Source of the DNA: Alphaproteobacteria bacterium
Lineage (GTDB): Bacteria; Pseudomonadota; Alphaproteobacteria; UBA9219
Direction of reading: 5' to 3'
DNA: 10,031 bases
NCBI GenBank assembly: GCA_028693775.1
Contig: JAQUUS010000037.1
Span: 1-10,031, forward strand
A model generated the notes under the pieces. The model had not been told where the DNA came from. It saw nothing but the letters and a program-made list of their open reading frames with translations, and did not search any database. Positions within the stretch are counted from its first letter, which is position 1, and the number at the start of each line of letters is the position of its first letter. Of this stretch, positions 1-6,097 are shown one piece after another. The position numbers and the translations under genes are program-made.

Positions 1-1
1 G

Positions 2-319
2 CACGAGCTGGATGACGGTTCGACCGGGACCGAGCTTGCGTTCGATCCGGCGCCGCATGCGGAAGTTTATACAAAAGGCGTCTATTCGTGCCTGTCCGAG
101 GCGTTTCTTCAGCGCCTGACGCAGCTCGGCGTGAAGGAAGTGCATCTGTGCGGCATGGACACCAACTGTTGCGTTTTGAAAACCGCCGTCGATTTGTTCG
201 AGCGGGGGTTTCGGCCCGTTCTGCTCTCGAAATTCTGCGCGAGCCATTCGGGCGACGCGTATCACGACATGGCGCTCAAGCTTCTCGAAAAACTCATCGG
301 GCCGGGGCAGATCGTTTAG
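2..319 (+). CDS. Cysteine hydrolase, isochorismatase-like family (3' part only)
   Basis: The gene is open from the left edge (first full codon at base 2) to a TAG at 317-319, giving the last 105 residues of a protein whose start is outside the window. The stretch CGMDTNCCV followed by a helix-like segment and SKFCASHSG matches the C-terminal half of isochorismatase-fold cysteine hydrolases. In that family a nucleophilic cysteine sits in a T-x-x-C-V motif; here it would be the second cysteine of TNCCV. The family includes nicotinamidases, ureidoacrylate hydrolases and isochorismatases. The visible part does not show which substrate is used, and the N-terminal catalytic Asp and Lys are not in view. 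The stop codon overlaps the stop of the opposing portal gene, so the two genes converge with no terminator between them. Confidence 0.85.
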   Translation, partial: HELDDGSTGTELAFDPAPHAEVYTKGVYSCLSEAFLQRLTQLGVKEVHLCGMDTNCCVLKTAVDLFERGFRPVLLSKFCASHSGDAYHDMALKLLEKLIGPGQIV

Positions 320-1530
320 CCCGGCTTGTTCTTTTCGATTTCGTCGCCGTCCGGGAGCGGGCCGTAGCCTGCGGCTTCGCGTTTTTCGTTCGTCGTGAGG
401 AAATCGGCCGACTGGATTTTGTTCCACTGGGTCTGCCGTTTTTCCGTCAGCGCGCTGATGCTGTCGGGGTCGAAGTCGAGGGCGGGTTCGTCGGCATACA
501 TGGGGCACAGCCACCGGTCCAGCGCCGCGACGACTTTGCCGATTTGCGGCAAGACCGTTTCTTCGTAAAAAGCCATGCGCGCCTGTTCGACGTTGGCATA
601 GGTTTGCGCGTCGGGGACACCGATCAGCTGCGCGGGCACGCCGAACGCCAGCGCGATATCGCGCGCCGCGTTGTTGCGGCCAGAGAGCCAGTCCATGTCT
701 TTGGGGCTGAGGCTCATTTCGCGCCATTCGAGGCCGCCTTCGAGGATCAGCGGGCGGCCTGCGTTGCGCTCGCCCTGATACAGCTGGCCCATTTCTTCGC
801 GCAGGCGCTGTAACTGGTCGTCGGAGAGCGTGGCGGGGCCGTCCTTGGGGGCGTAGACGAGCGCGCCTGAGGGACGCGCGCCTTGATTCAAAAGCGCCTG
901 ATTCCATGCGCCGGATGCGTTGTGCTGGTCGATGGATTGCAGCGCCGCTTCCATGGGCGCGAGTCCGTACCAGTCGTCGAGCGGATGATACTGCTTGATA
1001 TGCAGGACGTTCGACCGGCCTGTGAGCGGGTCGGCGGGCCATGTCGTCGTTTGGCCGTTCACGCTGTATTGGTATCCTTCGGGCAGGCCTGTCGGGCCGG
1101 GGATCACTTTCATGCGGTCCGGGCGCAGCGCATAGAGCTCCGTGGGCGCGCTTTCGGAGGCGGGCCGCACGGCCTCGATGTAGGCGTTGCCGAAAATCTG
1201 CAAATTCGCATGGAGATTTTCGAGAAACGTGATCCCGTCTTGCAGCGGGTTCGGATGCGCGAGAAGGGTGAGCAGGGGATGATCGGCCAGTTCGTTTCCG
1301 TCGGCGTCGTAGAGGATAAACGGCACTGCCGCCGCCGCCGTCGCGATATGCATGACACAGCGGTAGGCGATCACGTTTTTGCGAAACCCTTCTTCGGCGA
1401 AGCTCGCCATGCGGCGCGGCGTCCATTTCGGCTGGCCTGTGTGCGTCCATGCGATCATGGGCCCGGCGGCGCTGGTTTTGGTTTGCGTGCGCGGGCGAAA
1501 GAAGGTCGGTACGAGGTTGGAGACTCTCAT
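316..1530 (-). CDS. Phage/GTA portal protein, HK97 family
   Basis: A 404-residue protein with the hallmarks of the HK97-type portal found in alphaproteobacterial prophages and GTAs. It has an N-terminal stretch with AWTHTGQPKWTPRR, then a conserved core (HPLLTLLAHPNP, LQIFGNAYIEAVRP, LYALRPDRMKV), then GVPAQLIGVPDAQTYANVEQA and FYEETVLPQIGKV near the C-terminal third. Portals form the dodecameric ring at one capsid vertex through which DNA is pumped by the terminase. The length is close to the family norm, so the gene looks complete. The start ATG at 1530 has only a weak AAGG about 10 bases upstream. In the usual order the portal follows TerL and precedes prohead protease and capsid. Here an opposite-strand gene separates it from TerL, and a cysteine hydrolase gene replaces what should follow. 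The family call is certain; GTA remnant versus prophage remnant is inference. Confidence 0.93.
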   Translation of the reverse strand: MRVSNLVPTFFRPRTQTKTSAAGPMIAWTHTGQPKWTPRRMASFAEEGFRKNVIAYRCVMHIATAAAAVPFILYDADGNELADHPLLTLLAHPNPLQDGITFLENLHANLQIFGNAYIEAVRPASESAPTELYALRPDRMKVIPGPTGLPEGYQYSVNGQTTTWPADPLTGRSNVLHIKQYHPLDDWYGLAPMEAALQSIDQHNASGAWNQALLNQGARPSGALVYAPKDGPATLSDDQLQRLREEMGQLYQGERNAGRPLILEGGLEWREMSLSPKDMDWLSGRNNAARDIALAFGVPAQLIGVPDAQTYANVEQARMAFYEETVLPQIGKVVAALDRWLCPMYADEPALDFDPDSISALTEKRQTQWNKIQSADFLTTNEKREAAGYGPLPDGDEIEKNKPG

Positions 1531-1780
1531 TCTTGGCTGCCTTTTTGCTGAAGAAAGACGGTTTGGTTTGCGGCGCGGTTTTTTTTTAGAGGCCGAGACG
1601 CCGGAGCGTTCGGTCGATTAAGGTTAATAACCGTCGCAACAAGCGGTTTTTTGGTGCGATTCGGGCGATTCGCCTCTGAACGCGGTTTCGTCGACTCCGC
1701 CTTGGAGGCGTGTTAGCGTTACAAGCTCGTATCATTTGTGTTTCCATCTATGTTTATAAAGTCCTGGCCCGGAGGTCGTG
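1531..1780. promoter_or_regulatory. Divergent intergenic region between portal and the exported-protein gene
   Basis: This 250-base gap lies between the starts of two divergent genes, so it must hold the portal promoter (minus strand) and that of the gene at 1781. I could not find a convincing -35/-10 pair. It has several small symmetric elements. An 8-base direct repeat GCGATTCG occurs at 1656-1663 and 1665-1672, and the second copy lies in an 11-base palindrome GGCGATTCGCC (1664-1674). GGTTAATAACC (1622-1632) is a second palindrome. CGCCTC (1671-1676) pairs with GAGGCG (1705-1710). Any of these could be operator sites, but none matches a regulator I recognise. Confidence 0.4.
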
Positions 1781-2218
1781 ATGAAGTCTGAAGAAATGCG
1801 TCCTTGTTGTATCGTCGGCGGTATCGCGCTGTTCGCCGTTATCCTTGCCGTGTGTTATTTGTGGTATGCAACGCCCGGTTCCGTTTATGTCTGCGAACCC
1901 GGCCGTGTCCTTGCGGGCATCAAGGACGGCAAGCCTGTGTGCGCCGCGTTGTCGTGCCGCCAGGTGAGCGCGACGAACAATCTCAATTCCCGGCGCGGCA
2001 TTTCCATGGCCTCGTGCGCCGATGACGAAATCCTGACCGGCGGCGGCGGCGAATCCGAAGTTCCCGGATCGTCTTTGTGCCATGGCCGCAACGGCGGATT
2101 TATTCATACCAACAAGCCCGACAAAAACGGTTGGGTCGTCGACGGCTATTCGTCCAACTGGGGCGAAGATATTTGCACGTCGTCTGTGGCGATTTGCTGC
2201 AAGTTCGTCACCGAATAA
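1781..2218 (+). CDS. Unrecognised membrane-anchored, cysteine-rich exported protein
   Basis: A 145-residue protein. GGAGG at 1771-1775 lies 5 bases before ATG 1781, which favours this start over the GTG three bases upstream. Residues about 9-30 form one hydrophobic segment preceded by a short charged tail, so it is probably a signal anchor with the rest outside the cytoplasm. The ectodomain carries eight cysteines, ending in a CC pair, and a glycine-rich ILTGGGGE segment followed by NGW. The pattern of spaced Cys, a TGGGG core and a later NGW resembles small secreted beta-rich domains seen at the ends of some pilus-tip and tail-associated proteins, but I cannot assign a family. The gene lies on the opposite strand between TerL and portal genes and its stop directly abuts the TerL stop. 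It is probably a later insertion in the phage module. Function unknown. Confidence 0.75.
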   Translation: MKSEEMRPCCIVGGIALFAVILAVCYLWYATPGSVYVCEPGRVLAGIKDGKPVCAALSCRQVSATNNLNSRRGISMASCADDEILTGGGGESEVPGSSLCHGRNGGFIHTNKPDKNGWVVDGYSSNWGEDICTSSVAICCKFVTE

Positions 2219-3529
2219 TCAGAGAAACCTGATTTTCGGTTCGCCGCGCGAGGGGTCGCTGAGTTCGGTCAGCGCCCACACGAGGGCGTCGACGCGATCG
2301 GGCGACGTCGCCATGTCGCCCGACGCCGTGAAGCGGCACATCTGATCCTCCAGAAGCGGCAGCGAATTCACATGATGCACGCGGCCTTGTTCGTACAGCG
2401 CCGCGACGGGCATGGCGCGCTCGACCTTGCCGCGCAGCGCCCGCACCGGCTTGAACAGCACATGCGGCGCTTTTTGCCGGAGAATGCGTTCCACAAGCTC
2501 GCCGCCTGCGTTCGTTTCGGCCACAATCATCTGCGCGCGCATCTCCTGATAGAGCATGATCGCGCGCTCGGCCCATGCATCGGGAGCGTAGCGGCCGGAC
2601 CAGTCCTGAAGGACGTACAGTCCGCCGTCTACGCCACGCGCGGCGGCTACGATTCCGGTTTCGTCGGAAGAGGCGCCGCTCGTCATGGCAGGGTCGATCG
2701 CCACCACAACGCGCCGGAATTCCGGCACGCTGGCGACTCGCGCCGCGTCGATCCGGTCTCGCGTCCAGAGCGCGCCTTCCGTATCGTCGAGCAGCTCGGC
2801 GTCGAGCTCCTGCCTTCCCAATCGGGTTCCGCCATAGCGTTCGGTCAGCTGTTTCATCACATGCGGCGACAGGTTGTCGGCGTTTTCTGCCGTCCGGCCG
2901 CGCGTGAGGTACACATCGTCGTCCCGGCGCTTGAATAGATCGCGTAACATGTCTGTGTTCCTTGGCGTTGTCGTGATTACTACGCGCGGGTCGGGGCCGA
3001 GGCGCAATCCGAACCATAGCTGGTCGAATGCGTCGCGTTTTTTCCACGCGCCCAGTTCGTCGCACCACACCCGGTGGTGCTGCGGGCCGCGCAGCCGTTC
3101 GGGCTCGTCGGCCGAAAAAAGTTTGATCCGGCTTCCGTTGGACAGCCATAGCTCGCCCATCGACCGGTTCCATTTCTCCACGCTTGTGGACGGGATCGCC
3201 CGCAAAAGGCCGCTTTCGCCTTCGATGCAGGTGTCGCGCGCGTCCGCAAACGTCGGCGCGATGACGCCGATCCGCGCCTCAGGCGTCCAGAGCGCGTAGT
3301 CGGCGATGTCTTCTGCGCCGGTTCTTGTTTTGCCCCAGCCGCGTCCCGCAAGCAGAAGCCAGATCCTCCACGCCCCTTCAGGCGTGATCTGTTCCGGCCT
3401 CGCCTGCTTGAGCCATCTCATTCTGGAGGCGATGATATGCAAGCTTGACAAGGGCAAAGTCTGCAAGCAATCCCCGCGCCTCTGCAAGAGCTCGTTGACG
3501 TTCTTCTTCTTCGTTCTTCTGTTCTTCAT
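2219..3529 (-). CDS. terL: Large terminase subunit, GTA/alphaproteobacterial prophage type
   Basis: A 436-residue motor protein that packages DNA into phage or GTA heads. With the chosen start, Walker A is LAGRGWGKT (lysine about residue 67), Walker B is RVWCDE (D157, E158), and the ATPase coupling motif is TTTP (about 186-189). The C-terminal nuclease domain shows AIDPA (D279), AETN (E338) and RVDALVWA (D414), three acidic residues placed as in the RNase H-like terminase nuclease. All key residues are present, so the gene looks functional. The reading frame opens further upstream (to 3580), but ATG 3529 has GAGGA six bases upstream. The conserved pre-Walker segment (LKQARPEQITPEGAW) starts about 25 residues later than usual from this start, so the extreme N-terminus is slightly long. 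The start lies well inside the upstream TerS-like ORF. The stop abuts the opposing gene at 2218 with no gap. Confidence 0.93.
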   Translation of the reverse strand: MKNRRTKKKNVNELLQRRGDCLQTLPLSSLHIIASRMRWLKQARPEQITPEGAWRIWLLLAGRGWGKTRTGAEDIADYALWTPEARIGVIAPTFADARDTCIEGESGLLRAIPSTSVEKWNRSMGELWLSNGSRIKLFSADEPERLRGPQHHRVWCDELGAWKKRDAFDQLWFGLRLGPDPRVVITTTPRNTDMLRDLFKRRDDDVYLTRGRTAENADNLSPHVMKQLTERYGGTRLGRQELDAELLDDTEGALWTRDRIDAARVASVPEFRRVVVAIDPAMTSGASSDETGIVAAARGVDGGLYVLQDWSGRYAPDAWAERAIMLYQEMRAQMIVAETNAGGELVERILRQKAPHVLFKPVRALRGKVERAMPVAALYEQGRVHHVNSLPLLEDQMCRFTASGDMATSPDRVDALVWALTELSDPSRGEPKIRFL

Positions 3530-3665
3530 CGCTTTTCCTCGGCGCGAAGCGGTCCAGCAGAATTTTCGCCGCCGCCGCACGCGTCGGTTCGCTTGCGCCC
3601 GCTCTCATGAGTTCGCGCAGGGCGTCGATGGCTTCGAGCGCCATCGCCGGATTTTCTTCGGTCAT
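3378..3665 (-). CDS. Probable small terminase-like protein upstream of TerL
   Basis: A 95-residue, highly charged helical protein. Its N-terminal part (ALEAIDALRELMRAG, then TRAAAAKILLDRFAP) resembles short proteins found directly before TerL in alphaproteobacterial prophages. In the Rhodobacter capsulatus GTA the gene before TerL encodes the small terminase that recognises DNA for packaging. The middle is an acidic EEQKNEEEE stretch. A possible ribosome site AAAGGA lies 12 bases before ATG 3665, longer than ideal. The last 152 bases overlap the TerL coding region in another frame. Position and composition support the call; sequence similarity is too short to prove it. It could instead be a hypothetical gene of other function. 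Confidence 0.6.
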   Translation of the reverse strand: MTEENPAMALEAIDALRELMRAGASEPTRAAAAKILLDRFAPRKSDEEQKNEEEERQRALAEARGLLADFALVKLAYHRLQNEMAQAGEAGTDHA

Positions 3666-3789
3666 CGGGGCGTTCGTTCCTTTGAAAAGGGCGTTATATC
3701 GGGGCGTTTCCCTTGCCGTGCCGTTGTGGACTTCCGGTTTGGGGCGTGTTATTTATTGGCTTTCCTTAAAACTATAAGGAGGGAATTTC
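3666..3789. promoter_or_regulatory. Divergent promoter region with repeated GGGGCGT elements
   Basis: This 124-base gap separates the starts of the TerS-like gene (minus) and the gene at 3790 (plus). GGGGCGT occurs at 3667, 3701 and 3741, with a near copy GGGCGTT at 3689, all in the same orientation. The longer word GGGGCGTTTCCC at 3701-3712 recurs exactly inside the neighbouring gene at 3908-3919. On the minus strand TATAAC (3693-3698) could be a -10 box for the packaging genes, but I see no matching -35. No -35/-10 pair was convincing on the plus strand either. Confidence 0.4.
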
Positions 3790-4092
3790 GTGGAAAATAA
3801 TTATCCGGTTGAAACAGACACTGCCGTAACGAAGGCAGATATCGCACAGATCCACAAGTTTGCCACGCAGGCCATGGAAAAAGCCAGGACTGAGGTTTGC
3901 AAAAACAGGGGCGTTTCCCGCTCCGAGCTCTCCATGAGAGATTATGGCGATATCCTTATGCTGGCCTTGTCTTATGCGCCTGAGTATTTTCCCTCCTCTT
4001 GCGAAGCGGAAACCGGTATGCGGGAAGAAAAATCCTGCAAACCGCAAAAGTCTCAACAGTGCGTCGATTCTTCGGTAAAGCCCGGACTTTAG
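3790..4092 (+). CDS. Unrecognised small soluble protein, 100 residues
   Basis: The start is GTG 3790, preceded by an excellent ribosome site (AAGGAGGG, 5 bases away), which strongly supports a real gene and this unusual start codon. The product has no signal peptide or membrane segment. Residues about 14-60 look helical (KADIAQIHKFATQAMEKAR and a later DYGDILMLALSYAPEYF). The C-terminal third is polar, with three of the four cysteines (71, 83, 91) and many Lys/Gln/Ser. The base composition is visibly richer in A/T than the phage genes beside it. It diverges from the packaging genes and converges on the DUF299-like gene. I do not recognise a family. Confidence 0.65.
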   Translation: MENNYPVETDTAVTKADIAQIHKFATQAMEKARTEVCKNRGVSRSELSMRDYGDILMLALSYAPEYFPSSCEAETGMREEKSCKPQKSQQCVDSSVKPGL

Positions 4093-4182
4093 TTTTTGTT
4101 TCTTGTGAATTTCGTATCGCCCGGCCTTTGGGCGCAAGTCGCCGTGGCAATGTCAATACGACAGGGCGGGGACGGAGTCAAG

Positions 4183-4221
4183 GGAAAAATCACAAATTTT
4201 TATAAAATAGGGGATTTTTCC
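4183..4221. terminator. Possible bidirectional terminator between convergent genes
   Basis: GGAAAAATC (4183-4191) and GATTTTTCC (4213-4221) form a perfect 9-base inverted repeat with a 21-base A/T-rich loop. A T-rich run (4222-4227) follows on the plus strand. It lies in the 153-base gap between the converging ends of the genes at 3790 and 4246, where a shared terminator would be expected. The stem is mostly A-T and so weak, which limits confidence. Confidence 0.35.
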
Positions 4222-4245
4222 ATTTTTAAGAACGGCGTCAACGGG

Positions 4246-4791
4246 TTAGAGACGCAGAACTCTTCTTTCCGGCGTTGCACCCGTCGATGCAGGACGCTGC
4301 GGAAGCAGTTTTATGATTTGCTCCGCCGCTTTTTCGGGCGAGTCGCCGCTGATGTCCAGCGTTTCGCATCCGAGCTCACGATAGAGGCGGTTGGCTTTCT
4401 TGACGTCGTCCAGAGCCAGTTCCCTGTCTTCGAAATACCGGTGTTCCGATCCATGGTCGGTTCCGTAGAGATGCTGGCTGATGGCGTTCCAGCCTCTTCT
4501 TTGGCCGCGACGTTGCAAAATGACTTTCCAGTGGCACACAAGGCCGATGACCAGCGGCGAACCTCTTTCCATGATTTTGGAGATGCTTTCGGACTTGGGG
4601 GAGTTTCCGTATATGGGAATGTTTGCCGCTTTGACGCCCCGGCGGGCGAGCTCGCTACAGAGCGCCGTTTTTCCGACGCCGGAGACCCCGAGCAAAAGCA
4701 CATCTGCGTCGCGATGCAGATCCTGGTGATTACCATCATCTGTACTTCGAGCGTATTCGGTACATTCTTCAATGTCGCTATTCTTCGACAT
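4246..4791 (-). CDS. DUF299 (PPDK/PEP-synthase regulatory) C-terminal domain protein, half-length with altered P-loop
   Basis: A 181-residue protein. Residues 7-60 (including YARSTDDG, DVLLLGVSGVGKT and GVKAANIPI) match the linker and P-loop region of the bifunctional kinase/pyrophosphorylase that regulates pyruvate phosphate dikinase or PEP synthase (DUF299, PpsR/YdiA). Later segments agree too: SPLVIGL (78-84) and the RYFEDRELALDDVKKANRLY helix, followed by GCETLDISGDSPEKAAEQII. Full-length family members have about 270 residues; the N-terminal domain of about 130 is absent here. The usual P-loop G-V-S-R-x-x-K-T is G-V-S-G-V-G-K-T here, losing the conserved arginine and becoming a standard Walker A (G35-T42). 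ATP or ADP binding is therefore likely, but the canonical regulatory activity is doubtful. ATG 4791 has no clear ribosome site. An in-frame TGA lies about 40 bases upstream, with no other ATG, GTG or TTG start between. Confidence 0.75.
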   Translation of the reverse strand: MSKNSDIEECTEYARSTDDGNHQDLHRDADVLLLGVSGVGKTALCSELARRGVKAANIPIYGNSPKSESISKIMERGSPLVIGLVCHWKVILQRRGQRRGWNAISQHLYGTDHGSEHRYFEDRELALDDVKKANRLYRELGCETLDISGDSPEKAAEQIIKLLPQRPASTGATPERRVLRL

Positions 4792-5204
4792 GCCGTTGAT
4801 CCAAATATGGACGTCAGAATATGCTGAAGATCATGCTCCTTTGGCAGGCGCAGTCAAGGGGGCGCACTGAAGAATTATTTTTTAAAAATACTTCCGCAAT
4901 GCAGAACGGCAAGACTGTACACGGTGAAAAAAACAGCGGTTCTTTTTTTGACAAAATATTTTTAGGTTGCGTGCGGAAGGGTGGGCGAGGAAAAGCTCCG
5001 GTTGTGGGTGCGGCCCGAATATTCGTTTTTTCTCCGGTAGATGTGGGCGCGCGCCGACTCTCTCGACAGTGCGGCCAGCGTGCCGTTAACCACCAAAAGG
5101 ACCATCGTTGCCGATGAGAGAATTCTGTCGTGAAAGCAAAGGCGGCGTGTAAAATGATGTATCGCTTTTACATGTTCTTTTATCATTTTGTGAGGAGACC
5201 GATT
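4792..5204. promoter_or_regulatory. Long divergent intergenic region, A/T-rich, no supported gene
   Basis: This 413-base gap separates the divergent starts of the DUF299-like gene and the membrane protein at 5205. I see no supported coding region. The plus-strand frame open from 4821 to 5117 has no ribosome site and no recognisable protein. On the minus strand, AAAGGAG followed by ATG-ATC-TTC-AGC-ATA-TTC-TGA could be a 6-codon leader of the DUF299-like gene, but the spacing (1 base) is too short. A run of A (4927-4933) and a run of T (4943-4949) flank AACAGCGGTT and could fold. TTGACA at 4948-4953 has no -10 box at the right distance. Confidence 0.5.
5148..5172 (+). promoter_or_regulatory. 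Inverted repeat ahead of the membrane-protein gene
   Basis: TGTAAAA (5148-5154) and TTTTACA (5166-5172) form a perfect 7-base inverted repeat with an 11-base spacer, ending 32 bases before ATG 5205. TAAAAT (5150-5155) inside it could also be a -10 box, although no -35 fits. An operator over the promoter or a short leader hairpin are both possible. It is the only clear symmetric element close to this gene. Confidence 0.35.
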
Positions 5205-5564
5205 ATGAATCGATTCAGTTCCTTTGCCGGAGAAATCAAGAAGATTGGAGCCGACTTCAAGGCCTGCGTTGCCGAAATCGGATTGCCTCGCGCGATTGCG
5301 GCTACGGCTGTGACTGCGGCATCCACTTTGGGCGGCGCTCTCGCATACAGCTCGTCGGCGGTGGTCAATGCTTTGCCCAATCATTTCGACTCGCCCGTTC
5401 TGTCCGTCGTCTTGCCGCCGGAAGTCCTGACGCCTGCCAATGTCACTGGCTATTGTTTGGCGGCCGGCGCGACTCTGGGCTTTGGGGTCGGACTTTGCCT
5501 TGCGTATCCGATTGTCAGGAACGCGAAAAACCGTGCGGCTTTGTCTCAAAACCGATTGGGGTAG
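5205..5564 (+). CDS. Small two-segment membrane protein, paralogue A
   Basis: A 119-residue protein. The frame is open from 5130, but ATG 5205 has GAGGAG seven bases upstream and is the better start. The N-terminal 28 residues are amphipathic and end in CVAEIGLPR. Hydrophobic segments follow at about 29-50 and 81-104, separated by a loop of about 30 residues holding PPEVLTP. The tail RNAKNRAALSQNRLG is basic. With Lys/Arg at both ends, a hairpin with both termini in the cytoplasm is likely. It aligns without gaps to the protein at 6098 over the first 76 residues, with about 32 identities by hand count, including EIG-P-R, AATAVT, TLGGA and EVLT. After a two-residue shift the PIVRN tail matches as well. 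I do not recognise the family. Holin-like or small stress or sensor membrane proteins would have this shape, but nothing in the sequence proves either. Confidence 0.8.
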   Translation: MNRFSSFAGEIKKIGADFKACVAEIGLPRAIAATAVTAASTLGGALAYSSSAVVNALPNHFDSPVLSVVLPPEVLTPANVTGYCLAAGATLGFGVGLCLAYPIVRNAKNRAALSQNRLG

Positions 5565-5584
5565 GGCCGTCTGTCCGATTGCTC

Positions 5585-5599
5585 CTTGTCTTTGACAAG
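5585..5599 (+). other. Perfect short hairpin after paralogue A
   Basis: CTTGTC-TTT-GACAAG forms a 6-base stem with a 3-base loop 21 bases after the stop of paralogue A. No run of T follows, so it is a poor intrinsic terminator; it could protect the 3' end of the transcript. TTGACA (5592-5597) within it is a perfect -35 box, but the -10 candidate 17 bases on (TAGCCT) is weak, so a promoter for the gene at 5681 is only a possibility. Confidence 0.35.
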
Positions 5600-5680
5600 C
5601 CCGTTTCCACGGATTAGCCTGAGAACGTTACTCACTGATTCGTGCGGCAGGACGGCCGCTTTCTTTGCCTAGGAGAGGGT

Positions 5681-5968
5681 ATGCCTTTCGGTTTGCCGCT
5701 GCGCGGCGCCGGGATGAACGAAGGATATACCATGGTCGGCTCAATAGGCTCTTCATCGACTCTTCCTGTCGCGCAACCGCGAACTCAATCGTCGTTGCCA
5801 ACATCGCGCTTGCGCAATACCGACATCCTCACCGCCATTCAGGATTCCGGCGGCTCTTCGTCGGCTCGGTCCGCCATGAAAGTGTTTTCGGTGGCCGATG
5901 CCGCCAAGGCGTCCTCTTCGGGCAACAGCAAGCTTCCGCGCGGAAGCCTCATCGATATTTTCGCCTGA
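5681..5968 (+). CDS. Unrecognised serine-rich, probably disordered protein
   Basis: A 95-residue protein. AGGAG lies 5 bases before ATG 5681, which fixes the start although the frame is open further upstream. The sequence has no membrane segment or signal peptide. It is rich in Ser, Gly, Pro and Ala, with low-complexity stretches such as SGGSSSARSA and KASSSGNSK. A short helix-like segment (RNTDILTAIQDSG) lies in the middle, and the protein ends in a more hydrophobic GSLIDIFA. It sits between the two paralogous membrane-protein genes, in the same direction, 116 bases after the first and 129 before the second. A role connected to them is possible but unproven. ATG 5714 (MNEGY) is a less likely alternative start. 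Confidence 0.6.
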   Translation: MPFGLPLRGAGMNEGYTMVGSIGSSSTLPVAQPRTQSSLPTSRLRNTDILTAIQDSGGSSSARSAMKVFSVADAAKASSSGNSKLPRGSLIDIFA

Positions 5969-5989
5969 TCTCCGTTTTTTGGGGGCATT

Positions 5990-6024
5990 AACCATCGAAC
6001 TCCGCATGGTTGTTTCGATTTTTT
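5990..6024 (+). terminator. Possible terminator or attenuator ahead of paralogue B
   Basis: Two 6-base stems overlap here and cannot form together. ATCGAA (5994-5999) pairs with TTCGAT (6014-6019), directly followed by TTTTT (6020-6024), a terminator shape with a large loop. AACCAT (5990-5995) pairs with ATGGTT (6006-6011) and would disrupt it. The element lies after the serine-rich gene and 74 bases before ATG 6098. Short stems make either fold weak. Confidence 0.35.
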
Positions 6025-6097
6025 GGTGTTTCTGCAACTAATAAAAAGAAGTATTTTGTTCGCGATATATTTTTGCTTCTGTTTTTTAGGGATACTT

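Noticed and set aside
88..813. 241-codon frame on the plus strand
   Set aside because: It overlaps the cysteine hydrolase in another frame and then runs antisense to the portal gene; composition is that of a shadow.
2208..3173. 321-codon frame on the minus strand within TerL
   Set aside because: It is a shadow frame of TerL, very rich in Arg/Ala/Pro, with no recognisable motif.
4096..4827. 243-codon frame on the plus strand
   Set aside because: It is antisense to the DUF299-like gene, which has clear family motifs; no ribosome site at its start.
4948..4953. TTGACA as a promoter for the gene at 5205
   Set aside because: No -10-like sequence lies 16-18 bases downstream (GTGCGG) and the distance to the gene is about 250 bases.
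4962..5549. 195-codon frame on the minus strand
   Set aside because: It runs antisense to the paralogous membrane protein at 5205, whose copy at 6098 proves the plus-strand frame.
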